Below are positions 35,949 through 47,230 of a stretch of 64,000 bases of DNA, piece after piece. The DNA comes from Brachionus koreanus (Eukaryota > Rotifera > Eurotatoria > Ploima > Brachionidae): contig PJRA01000428.1 in assembly GCA_016987375.1 (NCBI GenBank), forward strand, positions 446,661 through 510,660, read 5' to 3'. A model generated the notes under the pieces. The model was not told where the DNA came from, made no database searches, and saw only the letters and a list, made by a program, of their open reading frames with translations. The translations under genes were made by a program, and so were the position numbers. Position 1 is the first letter of the stretch; every line of letters begins with the position of its first letter.

Positions 35949-36345
35949 TTGCGTGTTTGCTTGAGTTTCCGCTACACGTTTATGTACTTTGAGCTGGTTC
36001 CAGAAGGCCATGCTATAAATGCAGAACTCTATTCTAAACAACTAGAACTTGAACCATTAGCTGGTTTACCATTAGCTAAATTTGTTTCTTAAAAAAATGC
36101 AAGAACTCAAAGCTAGAAGAACAATGGCAAAATTAAAAGAGCTGAAACTGATCGAACTTCTTCCTCAGCCATTACATACCCATATCTTTCTGCTCTTGGT
36201 AATCAACTCATTTTCTTAGAGGAAGGAATTTTACTTACCAAGACCAGGTTTAAGAAGATTAATGATTTATATTTTGAAAAGTAGCTAAATATTCCTTATT
36301 TTTGTTAATTAAATAAAAATATCCAAAAAAAAACGCAAAATTTTT
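35949..36345 (+). pseudogene. Decayed mariner (Tc1/mariner) transposase fragment
   Basis: From about 35950 an open stretch reads V-C-L-S-F-R-Y-T-F-M-Y-F-E-L-V-P-E-G and then H-A-I-N-A-E-L-Y-S-K-Q-L-E. This matches the mariner pattern (V-x-L-S-x-x-W-D...Y-x-E-L-L-P...T-I-N-A-x-x-Y-x-x-Q-L). It then meets a stop. A second piece, Y-P-Y-L-S-A-L-G-N-Q-L, about 36170-36290, resembles the H-L-F-x-S-L-Q region. The D,D catalytic region between is lost and several stops are present, so it cannot be active. Confidence 0.6.
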
Positions 36346-37010
36346 TGGTTCACCCTTTTATTTTAGGTATCAGAGCCATCTGATCTTAATAAAGTGTTAA
36401 ATAAATGCTTACCAAAAATAAATATACAAAAACAATACCGTATCAGTAGGCATGTCACGATTAAAATTTTTAAATTTTTAAATGCTGATTTATCATTTAA
36501 ACTCTTATTTCATTGCAAATACCTATTATGAATAAATAGAATAATAAAAGAGCTTGATTATAGATTTTTAGTTTTTTCAATTGCTGTGAACAAAAATTTA
36601 AAGCGTTAGTAAATCAATAAGATAGTTATTACATTTTAACAATTTCTTCTAAATTAAATTTTTTTTTGATTAAATTTTTTTACTTTAAACTCAAAACTTA
36701 GTCTTTAATTTCTTGAAAAAATTAAAGGGACTATTTGGTTCTAAAATCTTTTAAATTACTTAGTTTAAACAAATAACGAATATTTTTCATTCAGATTTTT
36801 TTTTCAAATTTTGATTACAATTTTAATTTTTATTTTTAGAATCAATAAATTATGCATTTTAAAAACAAGCTATTTCATAATGATTTGATTCCAAATTTTA
36901 CCAGTCAGAATAAATCTTACAATTTCTTAATCAAAAGCTAAAATAAATTTTATTAATGAAATTTTTCAAGAATAAGTTTCAATTTAATGATATAGTTATA
37001 TAATTTTAGA
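36346..37010. other. Intergenic, upstream of SLC5 gene
   Basis: AT-rich. TAATTTTAG at 37001-37009 looks like a 3' splice site one base before the SLC5 start codon. Confidence 0.4.
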
Positions 37011-39208
37011 ATGAATACTGCACCAATCCCTGTCAATAGATTTACTCTTATTGACTATTCTATTTTTTTCCTCATGCTATTGATCTCGGCTGCTATAGGC
37101 TTCTATTATGCTTGGAAAGAAAGACATAAAAAAACAGTGGACAGAGTCCTCCTCGGTGGTAGAAAATTAAAAGTATTTCCAGTTGCTATGTCTATAATGG
37201 CCAGTTTTACCTCAGCAATTTCAATACTAGGCTTTGCAAGAGAAATGTACCAGTTCGGCTCAATGTACCTATTGATCGGTATCTCATATTTCATAACTCA
37301 ACCTTTTGCTGCTTTTTTTTTTGTACCATTTTATCATAGACTTGGAATAACTAGTGCCTATGAAGTAATTTTTTTTTTTTAATCTTGTTAATTATTAATA
37401 AAATACTTTCTTAGTATTTACAAAAAAGATTTAACAATTCGGTGAGAACAAGTGCGTCCATTATTTTTTGTGTTCAAATGGTTAGTGTTGATTTAAAACA
37501 TTCACTAAAAACACATTAATTAATTTTTCTTTTCAAGTTTTGTTACATGGCAGTAGTCTTATATTCACCATCATTGGCAATTGAACAAGGTAAGCTAAAT
37601 AAAAAAAAACAAAATAAAATCATAATTTATCATAAAGTGACCGGTATTCCACTATGGCTGTCAATAGTATCAACTGGATTAGTGTGTACAATTTACACTA
37701 GTCTCGGAGGAATGAAAGCAGTTGTAAGTTTGATATTAAGGAATTAATTATTTTGTAAATAAATATTTCAATTAAGGTTTTTACAGACACATTCCAGTCG
37801 ATTGTAATGTTTTCGGGTCTAATTTTAATTATTTTTCTTGGCACAAATCGAGTTGGCGGAATTGAAGTTATTTATCAACGTTTGTATGAAGGAGACAGGC
37901 TGCAATTTTTAGAGTACTAGAATTTTTTTTGTGATATTAAATAAATTTTTTATTAGATTTAGTGCCAGTCCATTTGTGAGACATACATTTTGGTCTATAA
38001 TGATAGGTGGCTTTTTCACTTCTCTTACTGTTTATGGTTCAAATCAAGCCACTATTCAGCGCTATTTAACATTACCAAGTATCAAAGATGCCCAAATGTA
38101 ATATTCTAAATTACTGCTTTTTTTGTTCCAAAAAAATTATTTTTTTTCAAAGAGCAATGATGATAAATCTTTTAGGGACTTTTTCAATATTAGTTATTTG
38201 TTGTCTATGCGGTTTTGTAGCATATGCCAACTACTTTGATTGTGATCCATTATTAAGCAATCGAATTTCGAATTATGATCAGCTATTGCCATTTTTTGTG
38301 GTTGATCTTTTAAAAAATTTCTACGGTTTGCCAGGATTGTTTATTGCATGTATTTATAGTGCTGCTTTAAGCACAATATCATCTGGATTAAATTCTCTAT
38401 CAGCTGTTTTTCTACATGACTTCATTTATCCGTTTTATGCTTCCTTTAAAATTAAAAGCTTGTCTCATAGACGATCAATGATCACAACAAATTTTTTGGG
38501 TAATTTTTGTTGTAAATTAAAGAAAAATAGAAATTAATTTTTTTTTTCTAGCGGGTTGCTTTGGGTTGATCACTATTGGATTGGCTTATTTGTGCAAATA
38601 TGTTGGATCAACAGTTCTTCAGATTTCGCTGAGCATTTTTGGCCTTCTTGGGGGTCCTTTACTTGGTGTTTTGATGCTCGGAATGCTGGTTCCATTTGCC
38701 AATTCAAAGGTAAATTTTATCTTTGTTTGTTTTTAAATTAAAAATTTTCAACTAAGGGAGCTTTTGTTGGTTTATTAGCAAGTACTGGTTTTAATTTTTG
38801 GCTTGGTATTAGTTCAATTTTGTATGGATCTAAGCCAGAATCAAAAAAATTTAGCATTAATCAATGTTTATCGAATTTTAATTCCACTTTTTCAGTTTAT
38901 CAGAATAGCTCAAGCAATCAAATTATGAAAAATGAAGGATTTAGGTTTTTTTAAATATTTTTGTGCTTTGTTTGATCTCATTTTTTGTTTAATTTAGCAA
39001 AATTTATGATATGTCCTATTACTGGTATAGCTTATTAGCAGTATTCAATGTTTTTTTTATTGGCATTTTAATTAGTTTGATTACAAATGCCTTTGAAAAG
39101 AACATAACCAGACCAGATGATGATTTATTAGTATTTGGTGGCAAAAAGTATTTAAAAAGTGTTGAAATTGAATCGTTGGATGAAAAAATTAAGATGATGA
39201 ATAAATGA
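37011..39208 (+). CDS. Sodium:solute symporter, SLC5 family (SLC5A5/6/8/12 branch)
   Basis: Ten exons: 37011-37364, 37415-37480, 37538-37589, 37638-37723, 37777-37913, 37957-38097, 38153-38499, 38552-38709, 38757-38944 and 38998-39208. All are GT-AG with consistent phases, giving 579 residues. The protein has the SSF layout of about 13 membrane helices. Family landmarks are L-G-G-R-K-L in the first loop, S-x-x-[33 protein letters not shown], and [15 protein letters not shown] (sodium-site helix). These point to the monocarboxylate/multivitamin/iodide branch at the plasma membrane; the substrate cannot be told. Introns are 43-60 bp. It is bracketed by the two copies of the secreted-peptide gene. 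Confidence 0.92.
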
Positions 39209-39364
39209 AGCATTTATTTTGAATTAAATCGAACTGTTAATTATTTTGTTTTTTTTTTTAAATTTGCAAATTTTTTTAGTATAATAATGAAATGTTCATA
39301 ACGAAACATTTTATTTTATTATTTTTTACTTGATAAAAATTAGGAATAAACTTAATAATTGTTC

Positions 39365-39445
39365 CTTTTCTATCCTAGTGGATAATCTCCTTTTTTACTA
39401 CCTTTTTGACATAGAGGCTACTGCATCGAATTGATCATCTACTTA
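39365..39445. repeat. Degenerate copy of the hairpin-element interior
   Basis: TATCCTAGTGGATAATCTCC followed by the stretch with GAGGCTACTGCATCGA aligns, in reverse orientation, with the interior of the hairpin element at 54878-55180 (about 54990-55075). Inverted arms are not recognisable here, so it looks like an old fragment. Confidence 0.45.
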
Positions 39446-39903
39446 GCAATGATTATCCAGTCGAAACCGGTTTCCAATTTTTTGATGAAAAGAGTTTAAA
39501 CATGTGTCCCGTATAGCAGAGATTATTTGCAGCCTTAAAATATTTAAATAACCCCTAAGACAAGGACGTATTTAAAAAATATAAAGCTTTATTTTTTTGA
39601 AAAATAGAATTTTAATATATTTTTATTAGTATAAAGGTCTTTGATCTCATTTAATTTAAATTTCTAAAGTATGCATTGTTTTTTTTCAATTCAAAAAGTA
39701 CATAAAATTATAATGAAACTTGGAAAAAAAATTATTTCGGAATGCTTTTATTTACTTAATTTTAATATCATGATTTTATATGATTTTATAAAAAGGCTTC
39801 TGTTGTTTGTCTCAAAATGCATTACATGTTGACAATAAATTTTGCATTTTGTTTAAATTAATAACTCAAAATTTTTGGATCTGAAAGTATATTTTGCTTA
39901 ATC

Positions 39904-40374
39904 ACTCGATCATGATTTTAATGACTAAATTTCCTTTTATAAATGCAAATCATTTTAGCATTTTATTTTATTTTAAATTCTATTTTAAAGAAAAAAATAA
40001 CATTAAAAATCATATTTTTAACTAAAATCATTAGAATGAATAAAAGCTTGAGCATATTGTTGGCAATTGCTTTGGTTGCTTCATTGATTTCAATTGGAGA
40101 AGCAAGAAGAGGACCACAAAGAGAAAGACCAAGACCTGAGTCAAACAGCGAGTCGAATGAATCACTTGAAAAAGTAACTGGAATATATGACTCATCAGAG
40201 GAAAATTTAAGAGCGCCAAGAAATGAATCTATTGAATCGTCTGAAAGCAATGAATCACGCCCACGTCGAAGACCAAGACCAAATAGAAATTAATTTTTTT
40301 TTTCAATTATAAATTTCAAACTGATGAAACACTTTTTCTTTTAAAAATTAAATGCTTTTAAAAAAATTCTAATT
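39904..40374. repeat. Direct duplication 2, copy B (471 bp)
   Basis: Copy of 34783-35253, same orientation, lying 0.7 kb after the SLC5 stop codon. Sequence outside these limits is unrelated between copies. No flanking target-site duplication was seen. Confidence 0.93.
40036..40293 (+). CDS. Small secreted Arg/Ser/Glu-rich peptide precursor, copy B
   Basis: Identical 85-residue product to the gene at 34915-35172 (signal peptide, R-R-G-P start, N-E-S sequons, Arg/Pro-rich tail). Identity extends through synonymous sites and about 80 bp of 3' flank, so the duplication or a conversion event is very recent. The substitutions lie only in the upstream 30-bp region, which could alter expression. 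Confidence 0.7.
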   Translation: MNKSLSILLAIALVASLISIGEARRGPQRERPRPESNSESNESLEKVTGIYDSSEENLRAPRNESIESSESNESRPRRRPRPNRN

Positions 40375-41249
40375 TACAAATAAATTTTTAAAAAAAAATA
40401 ATTTTTTTTAATATTTAATTAAAATTTTTTTTACTTGCTTTCAATTGTGATTAAAACATGATTTCTTATTTTTAAAATATCTAGATCTTGCTTTAATAAA
40501 AGTTTTTGGTAAAATTTTACCTAGGAATAGTGGATTCAGTCCGAGTGGATTTTTTTGGTTTCCAAATTTCAAGTTGAGTATTTTTCAAAATAACTGATTT
40601 ACCATACTCATTTAGTAAAACCATGTAAATTTCGCCAACGTTTATATTAGTGACATAAATTCCAAATGAATTTTTTTAATTTTTCTAACTTAGATTTTCT
40701 GAAAATTTGAAAATATAAAAACATACACTTACTGAGATATTCGTTATAAAAAATTTAAAATTAAAATACAATTTCTTGCGGAAAAAGAATAAAATTTTAT
40801 TAAAGCTTAAAAAAAATTTTAAAATCTTTAAGATAATCATGTGATTGTATTAAAATACAAACTGGAAATAGAATTTTTTTTAAATTAATTAAAAATTTGA
40901 AAAAATACAAAACACCGCAAGCTTAAAAATGGGAAAAATTAATGAAGTAGTAGCCATAAAAATTGTGTTTTATACAAGCCAGTCACATGACGCTGGTCTT
41001 TTTAAAAATGACCATCTTGATTTAATTGAAATTTTAAAATATGAATGAAAGATCAATCGTGAATCTGGTAATGATTTGATAAAACTTTATTTGAGACATT
41101 AAAAAGAGTAAAGATGTTTTAGTAAGATTTGAATAAGTAAAACTAAATACCGAAATTGCTTTATGGTCTAACAGATAACAATTAAGCTTTAATAGCAGGC
41201 GGTTGGTCTTCTTATTTATTAATTTTTTTCATATTAATTATTTTTTAAA
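40375..41249. other. Intergenic, no gene recognised
   Basis: AT-rich sequence between duplication 2 copy B and the DDE_Tnp_4 fossil. Confidence 0.4.
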
Positions 41250-42038
41250 AGTAACTGATATTTATTGTCAGAAAAAGTCAAATAATATATTCAAGAGAAA
41301 ATCTTATTCATTGCAAAAAAAAATGCTCTCTTGTAAAATCTTCATATTCGTGACTTTAAATAGGAGAATTATTAGTCCTAACGGAATCTTTCCATTAGTC
41401 CTAACGGAATCTTCCGGCTAAAAAATGTGAATGTGAAGTTGCGTTAAACATGATTTATGTTTGGAGAATCTTTTAAGAAGTGATGATGTAATTTTGGTTG
41501 ATAGAGGCTTTAGAGATTCTACTGATTTTTAATAAAAAATTGGAGGTAATGATGGCAGCAAAATGGTGACAAAATGTTCATGAGTGATAAAAGAATCTAA
41601 AAGACTCTTTGAGCACACCTTTTTAGAAAGCATTAGGCCAGGTTCAAAATTCAAAACCATTTTATGATAGATTTTATATTTTTTGGTACTTTATCAATGG
41701 ATTTTATCATCAAAAACCATCAGACAGATAATAATGGAGTTTTAATAGCAGAATATATGAAATTAAAAATTAAGCTAATGAGCTAAAACTGTGAATTGTC
41801 AACAAAGAGAGTGAAAAAGATTAACTAACTTTGAAAAATGTTTTAAAAAAAAACTTTTTATAAAAGAAATAAAAATTCGAAGAAAGAAAAAGCAAATTTT
41901 AATTTCACTGAAAGTGATAATTCGAATAATCAAAATTTTGAAAATATAAGCAAATTATTGAAGAGGTCACTTTCTTTTGAAGCTGACATTCCGACTAAGA
42001 GACCTTACTATGTATCTTCCAAGGATTTAGATAGTTAA
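41250..42038 (+). pseudogene. Decayed DDE_Tnp_4-type (Harbinger-like) transposase
   Basis: Three in-order pieces are readable in shifting frames. The first, 41250-41420, reads I-Y-C-Q-K-K-S-N-N-I-F-K-R-K-S-Y-S; this matches the family pattern Y-I-x-K-S-S-N-x-x-F-Q-R-K-T-Y-S. The second, about 41460-41525, reads D-V-I-L-V-D-R-G-F-R-D-S, the block holding the second catalytic Asp. The third, about 41565-41640, is a weak V-T-K-C-S-x-V-I-E-like region. An open C-terminal stretch from about 41880 ends at 42038 with L-L-K-R-S-L-S-F-E-A-D-I-P-T-K-R-P-Y. Stops and frameshifts between pieces show it is dead. A 23-bp imperfect tandem repeat sits inside (41371-41415). Confidence 0.65.
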
Positions 42039-43658
42039 TACCTTCAAATGGTGATAGAATGTCCTAATCATAGAAAGAAAATCATAAATACTTGTACTTT
42101 TGCCTATTTTCTCTTTTTTTATGGTATACAATTAGGATTAAGAAAGATTTTTTAAAATTTTTATCAACTTCAGATCTTTAATAAAGTTCGCGCGTAGCAA
42201 AACTACCACACTATCTGAATTTAAAAGAACCGACTTTAAAATACTAATCTGCATACTTAACAACCTTGTAAAATATGTTTTTTTGGGTGAGTAAAAAAAA
42301 ATTTTTTTTAACGGGTAACCCTCAAAGATTCAAAATAAAGTTTTCTGTCTTCAAGCCGTAAAAACTCATGCTAAAATATGCATATCCTAATAGTATTGTA
42401 TCAATACTGATAGGGAATAATCTCTCCTAAAAAATGGCTTATTTGAAATACTATTCTCCTAATTTATCAAGACCATGATCAAAAAATGGTAAATTTTTAG
42501 GTTTTTTCAGTTTTTTTGCATCTTGTCCGCGGTTTATCCCATTATATTTGCATATTCTAGAACCAGACAAAATTCTGAACAAATCGTTGGGACCACTTTT
42601 TTTATTTTTAAGATTATAAACTAGAATCACAAAAGAGTGATTTTAAAAAAAAAATGTATTATAAATTTTAATCATAAAAATTTAGAAGAAAAATTTAATT
42701 TTTTTTTCGTCAAGATGTTTTAAAGTTTTATTTAATGTTTCTTTTTATTTATCTTATTTAATTTTGAAATATTAATTTTAAATAGATATTTTTTTGCTAA
42801 TAAATTAAAATTTAAACATTTTAAACTGAGTTATTTTAAAAATTTAGTTTTTTTTTTAGATCCTTAGAATTGTTACCTTGGAATGTTAATTGATGTATAT
42901 AAAATAATACAATGCTTTAATAATTATCAAAGGGGTCTTGATTTTTTTTCTACTTTCTTTATATATTTTAAATAGTCATTTCAAACTAAATTCAAGATAC
43001 TTTAAATTAGGAATTAGGCCAAATTTTCCTGTAAATCTAAAAAGCAATTTAAAAAACTAGTTCAAATTTTTTATTAAAATTATAAAACTTACAATTTGGA
43101 ACTTTGATGAAAAGTTTTCAAATTTAGATTTAACAAAGTAAAATTTAGATCTGTCCTTTTTAATTTTTTTTAAATTCAAACTTTTTCAGTTAAACTAATC
43201 AGCGAAATTTTAATATAATTGATATAAAAAAAATTAAATAAATAGAGAAAAATAACAATTGAAATAAAAATAGATTTAATTATAGATACAACAACTAGAT
43301 CGTGAAAAGCATTTTCAGCTATTACGAATATATTCTAGATACTAAAGACAGAGGAGAAATAGAAAAAAAAAACGGGAAAAGAAAAAAATTTTGTTTTGAA
43401 AATAATAAAAACATTTCATAAATTTTAATTAGTTTGTTTGTTTGAAGAAAATTTTGAAATTTAAAAATTTAACAAATATTTTTGAGTTGAAAAATTTTGT
43501 AAAAAAAATCCATTCAAAAAATGAGAGAAAATTTTGTCTCTCCAAGATTGATCAAATAAACTTAAATTTAAAAAACAAATCTTAATTCATTACTATTATT
43601 CTTGATATTAATAATTTTTTTTGCTAATGTTTGAGACAATTGTCTTTTAATACTTTTT
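42039..43658. other. Intergenic, no gene recognised
   Basis: AT-rich DNA between the transposon fossil and the SLC35G-like gene. No feature supported. Confidence 0.45.
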
Positions 43659-44849
43659 TTAGTATTTTTTTACAATAAATTTTACAACACAATGTTTTGA
43701 ATTTGCTAATTGCTCATCAAACATTTTTAAAAATAAAACTATAAAAATACCAAGTACAATAAATAAGGCGCCAAGGATACCCAGGATATCCACGGCAACA
43801 TCTAAAAATAAATATTGTAAAATAAATGAAAAAAAAACGCTGAAAGTTCGAATCATTGACACTTTGCTTGCATCTTCATATTTTAATGCATAGTTCATGA
43901 ACATTATTCCCAATGTTCCACAAACACCTGCTAAAATTGAATAACTAACCTCGACAATTAAATGGTCATATTTGTGATTTGATTTCATTAATATGGACGC
44001 ATTTGTTACTTCCATAATTGCAGAGAGAACAATGCTGGTTATAAGACCAACAATAGTTAGATAAATTGTTGTAACGGAGAAGTGCACATTTAAAATGCAC
44101 AATTTTCTTATCACTACTTGGACCAAGCTCAAAGAAATGGCATTTCCCAATGCCATGGAAATTCCGATTGACGTATCGTAAAAATTTCTATCCCATAACT
44201 CTTTTTCTTTCAACGATATAAGTTTGGCTGAATGATTAGTTAAATTTTGGTGCAGAGTCTCAGAAATCAGGAGCTCTTTTCCAAAAATGAAGTCTGGCCG
44301 GACCACAAACAGTACGCCACTAATGGTTAGAATAAGCGAAATTGAGTGAACTAGTGTTAATTTTTCGTCAAGGACAAACCTTGAGATAATGACGGTAATT
44401 ATGACTGCTGAATTGACCAAGGTTTCCACATCGCTAATGTCCAAATATTGTAGAGCAAAAAAACCCAGGATGTCGGCACTACAACCTGTTATTCCTCTCA
44501 AAATCAATAGTTTACGGTGCTCTTTTGGTCCAAAAGTGTCTAATTTGTTCTTTTTAATTATTGCGTACATAGCACTAAATTGAATGACATATCTAATTGT
44601 TGAATGATGTGGTGCATTTAACGAAGGTCCCATCTTGACCAATAAATTTGACATGCACATTGAGAATGCAAAGAGCAGTCCAAATAAATAGCCACGGATT
44701 TTAATGATACAATTGATAAATCGATCAACGAGTGTTGGTTCTTTCGGGTCATTTTGATCTTTTTCTCTAGTAGCCACATCCTGACAAGGAATAAATATTG
44801 TTATTTTTTTATCGTCTTCTTCTGGCTTAACCCTGTCATCCTTGGTCAT
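43659..44849 (-). CDS. EamA/DMT-family transporter, SLC35G1-like
   Basis: A single-exon, 396-residue protein. Residues 1-47 are polar; about ten membrane helices follow, in two EamA repeats (about 50-185 and 225-375). Recognisable family blocks are R-G-Y-L-F-G-L-L-F-A, H-H-S-T-I-R-Y-V-I-Q-F, L-R-G-I-T-G-C-S-A-D-I, F-F-A-L-Q-Y-L-D-I-S-D and V-V-R-P-D-F-I-F-G at the end of repeat 1, the usual place of the R-P-P-x-(L/I)-F-G signature of SLC35G/TMEM20 proteins. Repeat 2 carries Y-A-L-K-Y-E-D-A-S-K-V. It should be an integral membrane protein of internal or plasma membranes; substrate unknown. Lack of introns sets it apart from most genes here. Confidence 0.85.
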   Translation of the reverse strand: MTKDDRVKPEEDDKKITIFIPCQDVATREKDQNDPKEPTLVDRFINCIIKIRGYLFGLLFAFSMCMSNLLVKMGPSLNAPHHSTIRYVIQFSAMYAIIKKNKLDTFGPKEHRKLLILRGITGCSADILGFFALQYLDISDVETLVNSAVIITVIISRFVLDEKLTLVHSISLILTISGVLFVVRPDFIFGKELLISETLHQNLTNHSAKLISLKEKELWDRNFYDTSIGISMALGNAISLSLVQVVIRKLCILNVHFSVTTIYLTIVGLITSIVLSAIMEVTNASILMKSNHKYDHLIVEVSYSILAGVCGTLGIMFMNYALKYEDASKVSMIRTFSVFFSFILQYLFLDVAVDILGILGALFIVLGIFIVLFLKMFDEQLANSKHCVVKFIVKKY

Positions 44850-46109
44850 TCCTTAAGAGTAGTTTGTGTTTGTGGATTTTTACGACTTAAGCTGAATTTC
44901 GAATTCTTGACTAAACCGTTGACTAGATCTTTTATACACAGAGTTAAGATATTTTTTGCTCTGATTTCCGAGCTAGAATAATGGAGAATTAGCTCGTATC
45001 ACGAATTTAGCTTTTTTTCATAAATTTCTACTATGATGATTGAACTAACTCAATAATACAAAACCACATGTTTGACCGATGAATGTTCGAGAGAAATTTT
45101 TTAACTAAGCTACTTAACATAGAAAGAATAATCATAGCATTTCATTTGATTCAGTCTTCTAAAATTCAAAAACAAGCTTATATTGTGGTCTACAATAATT
45201 TATTAATTTATTTTTAGATTTTTTTTATTTTAAAATATTAAAACTAAAGAGTTCTAAAATTTCGGTCAGCAAGGTCCAAAAGTCGTTTATTTTGAAATCA
45301 CTAACTTTCATAGATATAATGAGATAAGAATCCAAAATTTTTTCAAGTATCAGATTTGGTATGTTATGCAGACCCGATCTCGAACTCACTCCCATTTTTT
45401 CATGGATAGCTAAACCAGACTCAATGGTCGTTTACCAAATTTTTAAGGTCACCAACCCAAACTCGATAGCTTTTCACCCGATTAAATTGATCAAATAGAC
45501 AAAAGGTATGAATTGGTAACAAAATATATATCCAATTTTGACCCAAATCTGATGATGCCTGAAAAAAAAATCTGTGTTTTTAAAAGATTTTTAAAAAATA
45601 ATTATATTTTATTTGGTATTTGGTTATATAATGCAAAAATTGTTTAATATTCGAATTTGAATTTATTTAAAGTATTTTCAAACATCCAATATTTGATTTT
45701 TTTGGATTATACTTGAAAAAATCTCATTAAACAAAATGCTTTTTCGATATTTATCTAGTTTTTTTTTAATATCTGCATTGAAAGACTTACTAAATAATAT
45801 TTTGAATAGTGTTTATTATCAATTTGCTATGCTTAACTAATTAAGTATTTAAAGTATTTATATCTACACATGTGCATGTTTAAGTTATTTTTATTTTGTA
45901 AGCTTTGTTATATTTTTTAATCAGTTAAAAATTTTTCTTTTTTTAAAACTGTGAAAAATTTTGAATTTAGGATTTTAGTTTGAATCAAACTGTAAAAAAC
46001 TTTTTATACAAATACACTTAAATTAAAAATAACCAAAATTTCTAAATCAAATTAAAAACCAATTTTCTAACTGTACTAACAAATAAATAAAAGTAGAATA
46101 TTCTTTAAT
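44850..46109. other. Intergenic, no gene recognised
   Basis: The first part (44850-45500) is less AT-rich than the rest, but it has no long frame. Otherwise A/T-rich with nothing supported. Confidence 0.4.
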
Positions 46110-46313
46110 TTAATTTAAATCGTTTTTGGTAATGCTAACCTTAAGTCGAACACTCTCTTCTTTAACTGATTGATAGTATAATGTCGGTCTAGTAAATTTA
46201 GAAAGATAATAAAAAATTAGTAACGTAAGGACATGAACAACATAAACCAATATCTCAGGATCAGAATAGAAAAAAGCGGGTAAAAATCCGAATAAATAAT
46301 AAATTATTTTATA
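46110..46313 (-). pseudogene. Orphan coding-like segment with a membrane helix
   Basis: A 67-codon minus-strand frame bounded by TGA upstream and TAA at 46110. It reads Y-L-F-G-F-L-P-A-F-F-Y-S-D-P-E-I, a hydrophobic helix V-V-H-V-L-T-L-L-I-F-Y-Y-L, then a polar tail F-T-R-P-T-L-Y-Y-Q-S-V-K-E-E. It has no ATG and no good acceptor after the upstream stop. A donor-like AAG/GTTAGC occurs near its end. It could be a terminal exon of an unrecognised membrane protein or a relic. Confidence 0.35.
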
Positions 46314-47230
46314 TCAAATTTTAATTTTAAAAAATTCTGTTGGCATTAATATAAAAAAAAAAAAAACAATTTTTTTATAAGCCTAATTATATTTAAATAA
46401 CCTTTTAAATGAAAAAACCAGCAACAATGCTGACTAACCCCGCTTTAAAAAGTGAAAATTTAAATTTTTTTTTTTAATTCGATCCTAAATAATAAATTTT
46501 AACTTTCTAATGTTTGGTTAAGTCAGCATTTTGGTTATATGACCCATCACTGTTGCTGCTATTTTTTTGATGTTGTATAAATTAATTTAAAATGATTCTA
46601 ATGTCAAAAAAAACTATTACCAAAATATTTTATTTTTATTAAAATTTAAGAAAATAATGCCAAATTGATTTTTTGCTAATTTTCAAAATATAAAAATGAT
46701 GTCAATAAAAACTAATGATAATGCAATCGGATAAAGGAATCAACTTTAAAAGTAGAAAGCCCGGCTTATTTCTCATTAAAATTTCAAATAAAGTTATCAA
46801 GATAAATTAAACATTTTCTTTGAAAATTTATTCATTTTCTAAAAAATTACAATCAAAATTTTTAGACAATAAAAACCGTTTTTTAAAATTTTATTTATAT
46901 GTGGTAAAAATAAAGTTTCAATTTTTCAAAAAGGGTTCTAAAAAACCCCTCGGGCGTTCTAGTGTTAAGAAAAAATAAAGTTCAATGTCAATCCTACACA
47001 GAAAAAATAGTTCTAAATTTAAATTAGGTATTATTATATATCCAAGACAAAAATTAAATCTATATAATTAGAAATTATTCTAATTACATAAATTAATCAT
47101 TATTATAATTGAGAATTTTTTAAGAGTTTTTTAGGGTTATTTTTATTCTACTCATATAATATTGTCTGAAGCTACAAAAAAATTGATATTTAACAGAAGC
47201 CTTTGAAATTTATGTCAAACAGACTAAGAA
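46314..47230. other. Intergenic, upstream of SGF29
   Basis: AT-rich with long A and T runs. No feature supported. Confidence 0.4.

Noticed and set aside
45280..45560. Less AT-rich stretch suggesting a gene or CRISPR-like repeat
   Set aside because: No frame longer than a few dozen codons and no regular repeats were found.
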